43,793 bases of DNA, taken from assembly GCA_964631125.1 (NCBI GenBank), contig CAZVYN010000030.1, positions 1 through 43,793 of the forward strand. The letters run 5' to 3'. Under the pieces are notes generated by a model. That model saw only the letters and a program-made list of their open reading frames with translations. It was not told the DNA's origin and ran no database searches. The position numbers and the translations under genes were made by a program. The stretch's first letter is position 1; the number at the start of each line of letters is the position of its first letter. The stretch is from CAZVYN01 sp964631125. Lineage in GTDB: Bacteria > Eisenbacteria > RBG-16-71-46 > CAIMUX01. Below are positions 24,744-32,780 of the stretch, in pieces.

Positions 24744-25532
24744 TCAGAATCCAACCGAGTAGCCTGCATTCACTCGCAGTTCGTGGTTTGCGCCCTCACG
24801 GGGGACGAAGAGATCCGACTCGACACCGACGTCGACCACCGACCGAAAGCCGACCTGTTGACGCAGCCCCACCCCGAACGCGCCTCGCCATCCCTGGCCC
24901 TCGATCTCGCTCTGTTCCGTCGTGAAAGCAGCCAAGAACGACCGGTCGAAGCGTCGAGGAAAGCCGATCGGGACGGAGTAGCCGAGCGCCGCGGCGACCG
25001 ACACTTCCCGCTGCAACGCCGACGCGCCGGGTCGAACGACCAAGTCGGCATTGAGATGCAGGGTGTCGTATTGGCGAAGCGAGCGACTCAGGATGCCGCG
25101 CAGACGTGTGCGGACGCTCGACTCGGCCCTCGTCGGAACGGCGACGTCGACGCGATACGCCAGCGCCGGCCCGTTCAGCGTCTGACGACGCAAATGATGC
25201 GCCAGCGTCAGAGTGAACTCCTCCAGCTCGGTCCCGCCATCGTTGTTCTCGAGGGTCGGTCCGATGGAGAGATGCGCGGAGACGTGCGCCGCGAGATTGC
25301 GCGCGAAGCCATAGCCCAGTTCGACCTCCGGTCGTGCGGACGCCGACCCGTCGCGACGCCAGCCGCCTCGGAGGCCGAACTCCAACGAACGCTCGCCGCG
25401 GCCGATGACCGACGCGTCGTCGAATCCGAGCGGCCGCCCGGACTCGACCCGATTGTGATCGACGGCCTGCGTCTGCGTGGACGCGAAGAGGAGCGAGCTG
25501 GCCAACGCGACTCCGAGCCAGCGGCGGCTCAC
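24744..25532 (-). CDS. Outer-membrane beta-barrel protein of the copper cluster
   Basis: 262 residues with a signal peptide (WLGVALASSLLFASTQTQAV) and alternating amphipathic strands ending in Phe (ELRVNAGYSVGF), the usual end of a barrel. Segments such as ERSLEFGLRGGWRRDG, RPEVELGYGFARNLAAHVSA and QREVSVAAALGYSVPIGFPR resemble the 'transporter' barrels often encoded next to metal-efflux genes. Its ATG overlaps the stop of the double-CxxC gene (ATGA), and the ATPase follows 10 bases later, so all three are translationally linked. A role as an outer-membrane pore or lipid-side partner in copper handling is inferred from context only. Confidence 0.78.
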   Translation of the reverse strand: MSRRWLGVALASSLLFASTQTQAVDHNRVESGRPLGFDDASVIGRGERSLEFGLRGGWRRDGSASARPEVELGYGFARNLAAHVSAHLSIGPTLENNDGGTELEEFTLTLAHHLRRQTLNGPALAYRVDVAVPTRAESSVRTRLRGILSRSLRQYDTLHLNADLVVRPGASALQREVSVAAALGYSVPIGFPRRFDRSFLAAFTTEQSEIEGQGWRGAFGVGLRQQVGFRSVVDVGVESDLFVPREGANHELRVNAGYSVGF

Positions 25533-27043
25533 TCCTCACCTCCCTCTTCCGTCCGATACGGATTGGGCCGGTCGATCTTCTGGTAGGTCTCCGGCGTCGG
25601 CCGACCGCGAACCGACCACGCGGCCAGGTCGAGCGGCGCCACTTCGGCGTACTCCGGATAGCGCAGGAGATAGGAGTCGAACGCCTCGCGCGAGGTGAAG
25701 GCCCGCGACCAATCCGTGCACTCGGGATGGTCCCCGCCCTCCGTTTCCAGGAAGACGACCTCGGGGATACTCGAGGTCCAGTTGCCTTCCTCGTCTCCGA
25801 TCAGGACCAGCGTTCGGGCGGGATCCTCCGTCGCGGCGCGGACGATGCCGCGGCCGGGCGTCTCGGTCGCCATGTCCCGCGCGCAGAGCAGGCACCGGAC
25901 CGTCATGGTCCAACCCTCCATGCTGAGGGTGGCGCCCCACGGATTTCCCTTCGGCAGGCGGACTGAACAGTGGGCGCACTCCGACATGTTCATCCAGCCC
26001 ATGCCGGACATGTACATCACATCCTCATCGGATCCCTTCATCATGCCCATGCCCGGCATCCCCGCCGGAAATCGATGGTCGTGGAGGGTCCCCGGCTCGC
26101 CCTCCCCCGCGCGGCAATCGGCGTGCGTGGACGTGAGCACCTTCCCCATCGACTCTGCGATGCGCCGATCCTGTTCGGCCGGGTCGAGCTCGGGACTCGC
26201 CAGAACATCGTTGACCATGTCGTGGAGCATGTGCAGGTTGTCGAAGGCGTTCGCCATCTCATGAAACCGGCCCGCGAACCGCGGGCTGGTCTCCCCCATC
26301 ATCGGCATGAAATCGCGATCGGTCTTGTACAGCTCGAGCTCGTGATACCTCGACCCGACGAGTTCATACTGCGGGACATGTGTATCGGTGGAAGTGCGCC
26401 ACAACATGTCGTACATCGACGTCTGGAGCCAGTGATACCCCCAGAACAACCCGTTCACCTTCGGATACTTCTTCCGAAACGCCTCGCTCTCGGGCTGGCT
26501 CCAGAGGAAGTCCATGTTCAGCGGCAACCCCGTGATGGTGTACGGCGCCGAGTCGAGGTAGAAGCGCCAGAGCCGCTCGATCTCTGCGTCTTTCGCGTCG
26601 TTCGAAAGCGCTTCGTCGGTCAGGACATCTATCGTCTGCGCATGGAGGACATGCGCCCAATCGAAGAGCTTCTCCAGCGCTCCGAATCGTCGCGCGAAGG
26701 TCGGACCGATCGTCGCCTCGTCCGGCATGAAGCGCGGCGGGTTGCGCAACACCCGGTCGATCCGCTCGAAGGTCTCCGTCTCCAGCTCGGAATCTCGGCC
26801 CGTCACCAGGTCTTCGTACGCCATCGCGTGGCCGACCGCCACCCCGTTGAGGTCCCGCGCGAGCTGCGGCACGGAGTAGACCGAGAAGTTGTAGGGCGCT
26901 GCCTTGTAGAACAGGTGATCTTCCGTCCGGTCTCGCATCCACCCAGGAAGTTCCTCGGGAGAGACCGCCCCGGCCTCAGGGCCGGGGCCGATCGCGAGCG
27001 CGAGCGCGAGCGCGGCGAGGATCACGAACCAGGTTCGTCGCAT
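25529..27043 (-). CDS. Exported Met/His-rich protein with double-CxxC (NosL-like) C-terminal domain
   Basis: 504 residues. A signal peptide (WFVILAALALALAIGPGPEA) precedes a ~300-residue helical domain that I do not recognise, with His/Met-rich helices (FHEMANAFDNLHMLHDMVND). A Met-rich segment follows, residues about 329-353 (GMPGMGMMKGSDEDVMYM onward). Then comes a domain with C356AHC359 and C384LLC387, then 'LIGDEEGNWTSSIPEVVFLE', H439..C442, SRAFTSREAFDSYLLRYPEY. The last part matches the whole mature protein of the next upstream gene (27060-27551). Met-rich runs and paired CxxC motifs are copper ligands in many periplasmic proteins; NosL-like copper chaperones have a related order of motifs. 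Function as a copper receptor/chaperone is inferred. It overlaps the OM-barrel gene by 4 bases. Confidence 0.75.
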   Translation of the reverse strand: MRRTWFVILAALALALAIGPGPEAGAVSPEELPGWMRDRTEDHLFYKAAPYNFSVYSVPQLARDLNGVAVGHAMAYEDLVTGRDSELETETFERIDRVLRNPPRFMPDEATIGPTFARRFGALEKLFDWAHVLHAQTIDVLTDEALSNDAKDAEIERLWRFYLDSAPYTITGLPLNMDFLWSQPESEAFRKKYPKVNGLFWGYHWLQTSMYDMLWRTSTDTHVPQYELVGSRYHELELYKTDRDFMPMMGETSPRFAGRFHEMANAFDNLHMLHDMVNDVLASPELDPAEQDRRIAESMGKVLTSTHADCRAGEGEPGTLHDHRFPAGMPGMGMMKGSDEDVMYMSGMGWMNMSECAHCSVRLPKGNPWGATLSMEGWTMTVRCLLCARDMATETPGRGIVRAATEDPARTLVLIGDEEGNWTSSIPEVVFLETEGGDHPECTDWSRAFTSREAFDSYLLRYPEYAEVAPLDLAAWSVRGRPTPETYQKIDRPNPYRTEEGGEE

Positions 27044-27059
27044 GTTCGTCCCTCGCTTT

Positions 27060-27551
27060 CTACTCCTTGCGCTCGGCCGCCGCGACGAGCATCTCGTCCA
27101 GCGTGAGCGCGACGGCGTCGGTGATCGCGCGCTTCGCGACGTAGCGGTCGAACGCGTGTTGCGAGCTGAATGTCCTCGACTCGGTCGCGCAGGTCTTGTG
27201 CTTGGCGAACGAGTTCAGGAAGACCGTCGAGTCGGGCGCGCTCCAAACCCCCGCGGTGCGCTTCAACACGACAGGCTCCCCGGGCTTCTCGCTCGGCGCG
27301 TAGACAACCAGGTCGGTCTTGTATCGTTTCTGATCGCCGAACACGCAGTAGATGCACCGGTACTCGATCTTCTTGTTGCCGACCTTGACCACCACTTCGT
27401 AGTCGAGCGAGTCGGTGTTCTGGACCAAGTCGAGCTTGCAGAGCGGGCACTTCCCCTCGTGGCCGAGCGCCCACGAGGGCCCCATGACCGTGAGTCCGAA
27501 CACGACGCCCAGCCACAGGGCGATCTTCGAGACCGATCGAGTTCTCGTCAT
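27060..27551 (-). CDS. Small exported double-CxxC (NosL-like) protein
   Basis: 163 residues. A signal peptide (IALWLGVVFGLTVMGPSWAL) leads to HEGK-C35PLC38, a beta-strand segment (YEVVVKVGNKKIEYR), C66IYC69, 'VVYAPSEKPGEPVVLKR', 'GVWSAPDSTVFL', H118..C121, SRTFSSQHAFDRYVAK. Spacing and order of motifs match the C-terminal third of the adjacent 504-residue protein, so the two are paralogous domains, one free and one fused. ATG 27551 with AGGAG 10 bases upstream is chosen; an earlier ATG at 27569 overlaps the upstream stop. A soluble periplasmic metal carrier passing copper to the larger protein is a reasonable inference, unproven. Confidence 0.76.
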   Translation of the reverse strand: MTRTRSVSKIALWLGVVFGLTVMGPSWALGHEGKCPLCKLDLVQNTDSLDYEVVVKVGNKKIEYRCIYCVFGDQKRYKTDLVVYAPSEKPGEPVVLKRTAGVWSAPDSTVFLNSFAKHKTCATESRTFSSQHAFDRYVAKRAITDAVALTLDEMLVAAAERKE

Positions 27552-27565
27552 GATCTGATTTCTCC

Positions 27566-28744
27566 TCATCGCCTCACATCCACGACAAAGCCCAAGGTCT
27601 TGATCTCGCTGCCCCGTTGGAACTGCGCATACGCCTTGTACAGTCCCTCCTTCGGGAAGCGCGCGTTGAAGAGCACCTCTCCCTGCGCGACCAGCTTGGC
27701 GGTCTCGGCGTCTTCTTGCGGATGGCTATGGACGACGGTCTCGCCGTCTTGGTGGAAGATCATGAGATGCCCCGCGGCGCCGAGCCATGGCGCGGTGTCT
27801 CCCGCCGGCTGGCCGGTCTCGGCATCGGTCAACCGGACGCGCAGGCTCGTCATCTTGCCGACCGGAATGCGCGCTGCGACCGGTTCGAGCATGCCCTGGA
27901 GACCGCCGTCCACCGTCGGACCGAGGTGCGGAGAGAGCGTGGTGTTCCAGGTGGGAGCTGGCCCCGCGACCTTCACATGATCGATCACGATGCGGGAGCC
28001 TTGGCCCGTCGGCGCGACATCGCCGTAGATGCCGTACTCGCCGCCGGCCGGAAACGTGATCGGGATCGACCAGACGCCCTTGGCGTCCATCTCCGGATGT
28101 TCGTGCAGGAACCATCCGAGATCCGCGCTGGCCAAGAGCAGATGGAACAGCTTCTCGTGCACCACCTCGAACTTCGTCGCGGGGGCGCCGCTCTTCGTCT
28201 CGCGAACCACCATGCGGAGATCGATCGGCGCGCCGGCCCGAGCCTCGCGCGGCCAGTCGATCACTTCGAGGGTGTACGGAGGAGTCGAGTTCGAGGCTGG
28301 CTTCTCATCCTGGACATCGACTCGGAACCCGGCGGCGAAGGCCGAGGCGTCCGGCGGCGTCAGCGACAGATCGATCTGATACTCACCGCCGTGCGGGAAG
28401 TACAGGACGATGCCGTAGTCCCCTGGAATTCCCTCGCGGTGGATGGCCGGGCGCGCTTTGGGCATGCCCGGCATGCTCGGCATGGTCACGACGCCTTCGG
28501 AGTTGATGCCGCCGACCCCCCGAAATCCTTCCTCGACCGGATCTCGCTGTGTCGTATCGGTGACGCGGAACTCCACGTCCATCTCCTCGCCGGCATAGAG
28601 ACCCCCTTCCGGGATCCGCAACGTCACTTCGTACTTGCCTGCACGGACGGACGGGCTCTGGGCGCTGGCCAGGGACGCCGAGGCGGCTGCGAGCGCGGCG
28701 AGAAGGGAAAGAGGGCCGAGAAGGCCACGAATGTTCGGAAGCAT
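27566..28744 (-). CDS. Exported YtkA/FixH-like beta protein with two HxHP copper-type motifs
   Basis: 392 residues with a signal peptide (LSLLAALAAASASLASAQ). Repeated Ig-like beta modules resemble YtkA-like/FixH domains: YEVTLRIPEGGLYAGEEMDV with a Met/Pro-rich loop (MPSMPGMPKARPAIH), then FEVVHEKLFHLLLASADLGW with HEHP (214-217), then LGAAGHLMIFHQDGETVV with HSHP (339-342). The end, KAYAQFQRGSEIKTLGFVVD, is also family-like. Such proteins accompany copper resistance genes and are thought to bind copper in the periplasm. The paired HxHP motifs and the operon position support that, but the role is inferred. Its stop lies next to the start of the small double-CxxC gene, with which it is probably translationally coupled. 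Confidence 0.82.
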   Translation of the reverse strand: MLPNIRGLLGPLSLLAALAAASASLASAQSPSVRAGKYEVTLRIPEGGLYAGEEMDVEFRVTDTTQRDPVEEGFRGVGGINSEGVVTMPSMPGMPKARPAIHREGIPGDYGIVLYFPHGGEYQIDLSLTPPDASAFAAGFRVDVQDEKPASNSTPPYTLEVIDWPREARAGAPIDLRMVVRETKSGAPATKFEVVHEKLFHLLLASADLGWFLHEHPEMDAKGVWSIPITFPAGGEYGIYGDVAPTGQGSRIVIDHVKVAGPAPTWNTTLSPHLGPTVDGGLQGMLEPVAARIPVGKMTSLRVRLTDAETGQPAGDTAPWLGAAGHLMIFHQDGETVVHSHPQEDAETAKLVAQGEVLFNARFPKEGLYKAYAQFQRGSEIKTLGFVVDVRR

Positions 28745-28866
28745 GCTTCCTCCTGTCGTCAGAAATCCATCGGGGACGCATCACTCCGCGGGCGCGCTGG
28801 GGGCGCGCGCTGGCTGGGGGATGACGCGAGAAGGCAATGCCGCGGCGAGCCGCGGGATGCGACGGA

Positions 28867-29310
28867 TCAGACGAGAGGCGGAGCGCGACTGAGCCGCGCG
28901 AAGGGAGCGACGGACCGGGGAGGGTCGGGGTCGCGCTCGCGCGGGAGATCACGCGCGCAAGCGGCGGGGAGTTTTGCAGAAGTGAAAGCCGTCGGTAGGG
29001 ACAGCGGGAGGTCGACCGAGCTTCGGGCAGCGAGTCGAATGTGTTCGGACGGGACCGGGGTGGGATCGCCCCGGGGCGTGACGACGCAGCCGCAGGGACA
29101 CTCGGTTGATGGAGTGTCGGGAGTCGTTGGATCGGAAGCGCAGCGGGACTCGGTGGCGCAGCAGGCGGAATCGGCGGAAGAAGCTTCCGCCGATGACATA
29201 GCGCAGCCGCCGCCGAGACACCCGATGGCGCAGACGCCGCCCGCCACGAGCTGTAAGAGAAGCCCGAGCGTGAGGAGGAGAGCGACCGGCATTCGGAGAG
29301 AGCGGTTCAT
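28867..29310 (-). CDS. Cys-rich exported peptide, first gene of putative copper operon
   Basis: 147 residues. A hydrophobic signal (LRMPVALLLTLGLLLQLVAG) is followed by about nine cysteines in 50 residues (GVCAIGCLGGGCAM, SACCATESRC, TECPCGCVV). The arginine/proline-rich tail is less protein-like. Short Cys-rich secreted peptides often head metal-resistance operons, which fits the downstream genes, but I recognise no named family. ATG 29310 is the first in-frame Met before the signal; no strong ribosome site precedes it. A gap of 122 bases separates it from the next gene, so it may be transcribed with or without the rest. Confidence 0.55.
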   Translation of the reverse strand: MNRSLRMPVALLLTLGLLLQLVAGGVCAIGCLGGGCAMSSAEASSADSACCATESRCASDPTTPDTPSTECPCGCVVTPRGDPTPVPSEHIRLAARSSVDLPLSLPTAFTSAKLPAACARDLPRERDPDPPRSVAPFARLSRAPPLV

Positions 29311-29372
29311 GGAAGGCGTGCTGTCTACCCTAGACCCGCGGATCCGTTCCGTCGAGCCGTGAAACGGCCGGA

Positions 29373-30095
29373 TCAGGCCAGCACGATCGGCTCCAGCGCC
29401 CGAAAAGTGAGCAGCGCCGCTTCGTCGATTCGATTGGCCCTGAACTCCTCGTCGCCGAACGAGAGAAAGCGCGAGCACTTCAGGAACGAGCGACCGCGCA
29501 GCGCGGAGAACAGCTCGGTCTCACCGCCTCGACGGATCGGGAGGGTGTGTCCCTCGCCATGCCGCCAATCCCAGGGATCGACGCCGAGGGCGACGTTCAC
29601 ATCGAGCGCCTGCAGCACATCGACGTTCTGGAGGACGCGGTCGCGATACGCGGGCAGGTGCGGTCCGCCGAGGATGAGGGAGAACGACACTCCGTGCCCC
29701 CACCAGAAGAGACTGCGGAAGGTGAAGGCGCCCGTCGCATCGAAGTACCGCGGCAGATCGAGATAGACGTACGGCAGATCGTCGAGGTACTCGCCGCGGC
29801 CGATCTTGCCCTGATCGCGATCGAGGCCGAGCGGCGCGAGGTAATTGCCATCGGCTACCTGTCGCCGGAGATGCTCGCGCAGCGATCCGAAGATCCGCTC
29901 GACGCGGGCGAGCACGCGGGCGCGGGCGCGGAACGGTTCGCTGTCGCTGAGGAGACTAACGTCCGCATCCGAGAACGGCTGTCGCGGTTGCAGGATGCGC
30001 GAGATCTGGGGCGCGGCGTCGGTGTCGGCGGCGGCGGCGGCGGCGGCGCCATGGAGCGCCGGTCCGTCCGCGCGCGAACGCCGGCCGCGGTTCAA
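29373..30095 (-). CDS. Unknown protein coupled to RelA/SpoT-like gene
   Basis: 240 residues, no signal peptide or membrane helix. After a low-complexity Ala-rich start, the conserved-looking part runs from RILQPRQPFSDADVSLLSDS through RARARVLARVERIFGSLREH, YLAPLGLDRDQGKIGRGEYL, DDLPYVYLDLPRYFD, FRSLFWWGHGVSFSLILGGP, to FLKCSRFLSFGDEEF. I do not recognise the family. The TTG start at 30095 overlaps the stop of the upstream synthetase-like gene (TTGA) with GGAAGGG 7 bases before it, so the two are translationally coupled and probably work together. A regulator, antitoxin or substrate-modifying partner are all possible; none can be chosen from sequence. Confidence 0.7.
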   Translation of the reverse strand: MNRGRRSRADGPALHGAAAAAAADTDAAPQISRILQPRQPFSDADVSLLSDSEPFRARARVLARVERIFGSLREHLRRQVADGNYLAPLGLDRDQGKIGRGEYLDDLPYVYLDLPRYFDATGAFTFRSLFWWGHGVSFSLILGGPHLPAYRDRVLQNVDVLQALDVNVALGVDPWDWRHGEGHTLPIRRGGETELFSALRGRSFLKCSRFLSFGDEEFRANRIDEAALLTFRALEPIVLA

Positions 30096-31528
30096 CGCGA
30101 TCCCTTCCCGCTGCCGGCGATGGGCCGCGGCGCTGCGCGGGGAAATTCCCCGGAGCCGTTCGGCAGTTCATCGGCCGCGGGCGCGGGCGTCTGCGCCGTC
30201 AGCGCGAGCCGCATCGCCTCTTCTCCGTAGATCTCCGCCGGGAACAGGTAGGGCAGGAGACCCTCGAGGAACTGCCGCCGCTTCAACGCCTGATGGTTGG
30301 CGTAGTGCGCGCTGTGGATCGTCCGCAGGTAGTTCTCCAGCGTGTAGAGCTGCAGCTCCACCGGAAAGAAGTAGGGCAGCGGCTGCGGATTGCGCTCCGA
30401 GTTGTAGAGGACGTCGATCTCGCTCTTGTGCACCTTGTATCCGGAGGCCGACTGCGGATTGAGCAGCTCCCGATCTTCACCCCGCGTCACGGTGTCGACG
30501 ACATCCCTCACTCGGAAACTGCCGCCGAAGAGATCGAAGAGGTAGTCCTTGAGCCCGTCCAACTCGGCCGTGTTCTCCACGATGAACATGGCGCCGATCA
30601 GATCGGTGATCGCGCGGGGATCGGGCTCCGCCTTGCGGATCATCTTGCTCACGATCGAGGCGCTGCGCCGCTTGGTCAGCCCCGACCAGATCTCGGTCGG
30701 GGTGATCTCGTAGTGCTCCGCCCCCTTCTCGTACTGGAAGGGGATGACCTCGCGCTTGAAACGGCAGCCGTAGTAGTAGACGTGCAGTCGCAGCGGGCGC
30801 CCTGCGTAGTCGAGCTCGACGTCCTGCAGATCGAAACTCCAGCACTCCTGGCCGGGACGCAGTCGCCCGAGGCTGTACTCCATCGACTGGCCGTCACGCC
30901 GGATCGAATAGCAGACCTCCACGCGCCGTTGCTCCTCGATCTTGGTGAAGACATGCCGCCGGACCAACGACTCGAAGTACTCGCGGTGCTCATTGCCGCG
31001 CTGCACCTCGAGGCAGTGATCGACGTCGAAGAACAGCTTGGTCAAGGCCAGCTTGCGCTGCGCTTCGAAACCGAGCCGAGCATCGTCCGTCTCGAAGATC
31101 ATCTCGAGCAGCTCCAGCACGTCGGAACAACGCACGACGTCTTGGCGCGGCGCGATGAGCGCGCGAGCCGCGGGCGGCACGAGGAAGAGCAGCTCGTTCG
31201 CGTAGTGCGTCGCTTCGTTCAAGTAATATCCCGCGGTCACGAGATTCGACTCGAGTGCGCGTGTCTCGCCCACCTGACGCAGGATCTGGTTCAAGAAGCT
31301 GTTGTAGCTCTCCGGGCTGTCCTTCATGAGGAGATAGCGCCGATAGAGCTGCCGCAGGATAGAAGGATCGGCCTCGGACAATCGCGGGTGGAGGAACGGA
31401 TGCGCCTTCAGCACATCTCTGGCCTCGGGGCGGGCCGAAGTGGAGGAGGAGCGGAGGTCCTCCCCCGGCCTGGGGAACGCGTGGATCGAGTCCGAGATGG
31501 ACTCCGAAGCTGGATCGAATGGCGCCAT
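30092..31528 (-). CDS. RelA/SpoT-like nucleotidyltransferase with unusual N-terminal domain
   Basis: 478 residues. The C-terminal part reproduces the (p)ppGpp synthetase motif order: KRRSASIVSKMIRK (286-299, compare R.K...SI..KM.RK), D309 in ITDLIGAMFIV (compare D..G.RI(I/V)), GYKVH (363-367, the guanine-stacking Tyr and His) and VELQLYT (390-396, compare VEIQIRT with catalytic Glu), then the His-rich helix TIHSAHYANHQALKRRQ. The N-terminal 280 residues (AHPFLHPRLSEADPSILRQL, LNEATHYANELLFLVPPA, then a beta-rich part ending HVYYYGCRFKREVIPFQYEK) match nothing I know; there is no HD hydrolase, TGS or ACT domain. ATG 31528 with GGAAGG 7 bases upstream is preferred. The next gene overlaps it. 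It is likely a small alarmone-synthetase-like enzyme or a toxSAS-type transferase; this is inference from motifs. Confidence 0.7.
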   Translation of the reverse strand: MAPFDPASESISDSIHAFPRPGEDLRSSSTSARPEARDVLKAHPFLHPRLSEADPSILRQLYRRYLLMKDSPESYNSFLNQILRQVGETRALESNLVTAGYYLNEATHYANELLFLVPPAARALIAPRQDVVRCSDVLELLEMIFETDDARLGFEAQRKLALTKLFFDVDHCLEVQRGNEHREYFESLVRRHVFTKIEEQRRVEVCYSIRRDGQSMEYSLGRLRPGQECWSFDLQDVELDYAGRPLRLHVYYYGCRFKREVIPFQYEKGAEHYEITPTEIWSGLTKRRSASIVSKMIRKAEPDPRAITDLIGAMFIVENTAELDGLKDYLFDLFGGSFRVRDVVDTVTRGEDRELLNPQSASGYKVHKSEIDVLYNSERNPQPLPYFFPVELQLYTLENYLRTIHSAHYANHQALKRRQFLEGLLPYLFPAEIYGEEAMRLALTAQTPAPAADELPNGSGEFPRAAPRPIAGSGKGSR

Positions 31529-31638
31529 CAACCGGCCTTCCTGATTCCATTGTCGGCGGCGCGGCGCGTCTCCTCGACGCGCGCGGGAGAATACCATGCG
31601 ATTTGACGGCCCTCGGCAGGGCGAGGTCCCGGCGTAAG

Positions 31639-32520
31639 ATGTCGCCGACCCGGCAAATCGTTCCCATCCGTGCGACGGAACTGCGCGATTGGCGAATCGT
31701 CGACCTCCGCCCGCCCCTCATCTATCGGCGCGGCCACCCGCAGGGTGCGCTTTCCCTTTCGCGGGACGAGCTGGAGCGGTCGCTCTTCCTCCTGCCGCCT
31801 CGGGCCACGCCTGTCGCGTTCATCCACACCGATCCCGGGGTGGCGGAGGGCGCCGCGGTCTGGTTGGCGGCTCGAGGCTGGCGGACGACGGGGTGGATCG
31901 CTGCGGCGGATCGAGTGCTGGCGCGAACGACGGTCGAAGGGGCGGAGGCGGTCACGCTGTGGGCGCCGGCGGAGACTTTGGTGAGGGAGAGAGTGCGGCT
32001 GGGGCGGTTGGCCCAGCGCGCGCGACGCGCATTGGACCTCGCGTGCGGCTCCGGGCGAAACAGCGTCCACCTCGCACGTCTCGGCTTCGAGGTGACCGGC
32101 CTCGACATTCTGGAGGATGCGCTCGTCCAGGCGCGCCGCGTCGCTCGGTCGACCGGCCCGCTCCTCGGCGCCGTCTCGTTCCGGCGCGCCGATCTCACGA
32201 CACCCGCTGCGTCGGCGCGCTGGCTTCGCCCGGCGCAGTGGAACGCGATCGTAGTCTTCCGCTACCTGGATCGCGCCCTCCTGCCGCGGATCGAGCGCGC
32301 ACTCGCGCCGGGCGGGCTCCTCATCTACGAGACGTTCCTGGAGGAACAGGCCCGCATCCACGGCCGTCCGCGACGGCCGGAGTTCCTCTTGAAGCCGGGC
32401 GAGTTGCGCGCTTCGTTTCGTGATCTCGAGATCGTGGAGTATCGCGAAGGTCCCGACAGTGAGGACAACCGGCTGGCCACGTTGGTGGCGAGACAAAGGA
32501 AGAAGAGGAGCGCAGGATGA
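31639..32520 (+). CDS. Rhodanese-like domain fused to SAM-dependent methyltransferase
   Basis: 293 residues. Residues about 1-105 form a rhodanese-like fold (LRDWRIVDLRPPLIYRRGHP, QGALSLSRDEL, ATPVAFIHTDPGVAEGAAVW LAARGW region). The active loop that normally begins with Cys reads HTDPGVAE, so sulfurtransferase activity is unlikely. Residues about 115-293 are a class I methyltransferase close to TehB/DUF-type: LDLACGSGRNSVHLARLGFE (motif I), GLDILEDALVQAR, FRRADL, WNAIVVFRYLDRALLPRIER, LAPGGLLIYETF. The substrate is unknown; the rhodanese part may bind a partner or ligand. It is divergent from the RelA-like gene across 110 bases; the ribosome site is weak. The palindrome copy B lies 75 bases downstream. 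Confidence 0.85.
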   Translation: MSPTRQIVPIRATELRDWRIVDLRPPLIYRRGHPQGALSLSRDELERSLFLLPPRATPVAFIHTDPGVAEGAAVWLAARGWRTTGWIAAADRVLARTTVEGAEAVTLWAPAETLVRERVRLGRLAQRARRALDLACGSGRNSVHLARLGFEVTGLDILEDALVQARRVARSTGPLLGAVSFRRADLTTPAASARWLRPAQWNAIVVFRYLDRALLPRIERALAPGGLLIYETFLEEQARIHGRPRRPEFLLKPGELRASFRDLEIVEYREGPDSEDNRLATLVARQRKKRSAG

Positions 32521-32595
32521 GGCACGCGTGGGGTTGGGGGTTGTTCGCAGGGGTGGTGTGGCGCAGTCGGATGCGCATACCGCCGCTGGACTGGC

Positions 32596-32647
32596 TTGTG
32601 AAAAATGGTGCAACTGTTGCCGGCAACAGTTGCACCATTTTTCACAA
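32596..32647. terminator. Perfect 52-bp palindrome, copy B (bidirectional terminator-like)
   Basis: TTGTGAAAAATGGTGCAACT and its inverse flank the core GTTGCC/GGCAAC, giving a loop-free perfect palindrome. The GC-rich stem is preceded by GAAAAAT and followed by ATTTTTC, the shape of a bidirectional intrinsic terminator. It sits in the 260-bp space between two convergent genes (stops at 32520 and 32781). It shares both 20-nt arms with copy A at 1-62, but the core differs at most positions while staying self-complementary. Confidence 0.82.
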
Positions 32648-32780
32648 TCTCTGATCGCGAGTACTCACCGCGAGCCTTGATCGCGAGCCCACGTTTCGAG
32701 TCCAGGTCACGAGGCCGCCCCACCGACTCTTCGTCTGCTCCACGCACCACGCACCACGCTCCACGCTCCACCCGACAAGG

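Noticed and set aside
29373..31528. Firm call of a toxin-antitoxin pair
   Set aside because: Coupling and a RelA-like fold allow it, but the partner has no known antitoxin features and the enzyme is longer than typical toxSAS proteins; kept as a hypothesis only.
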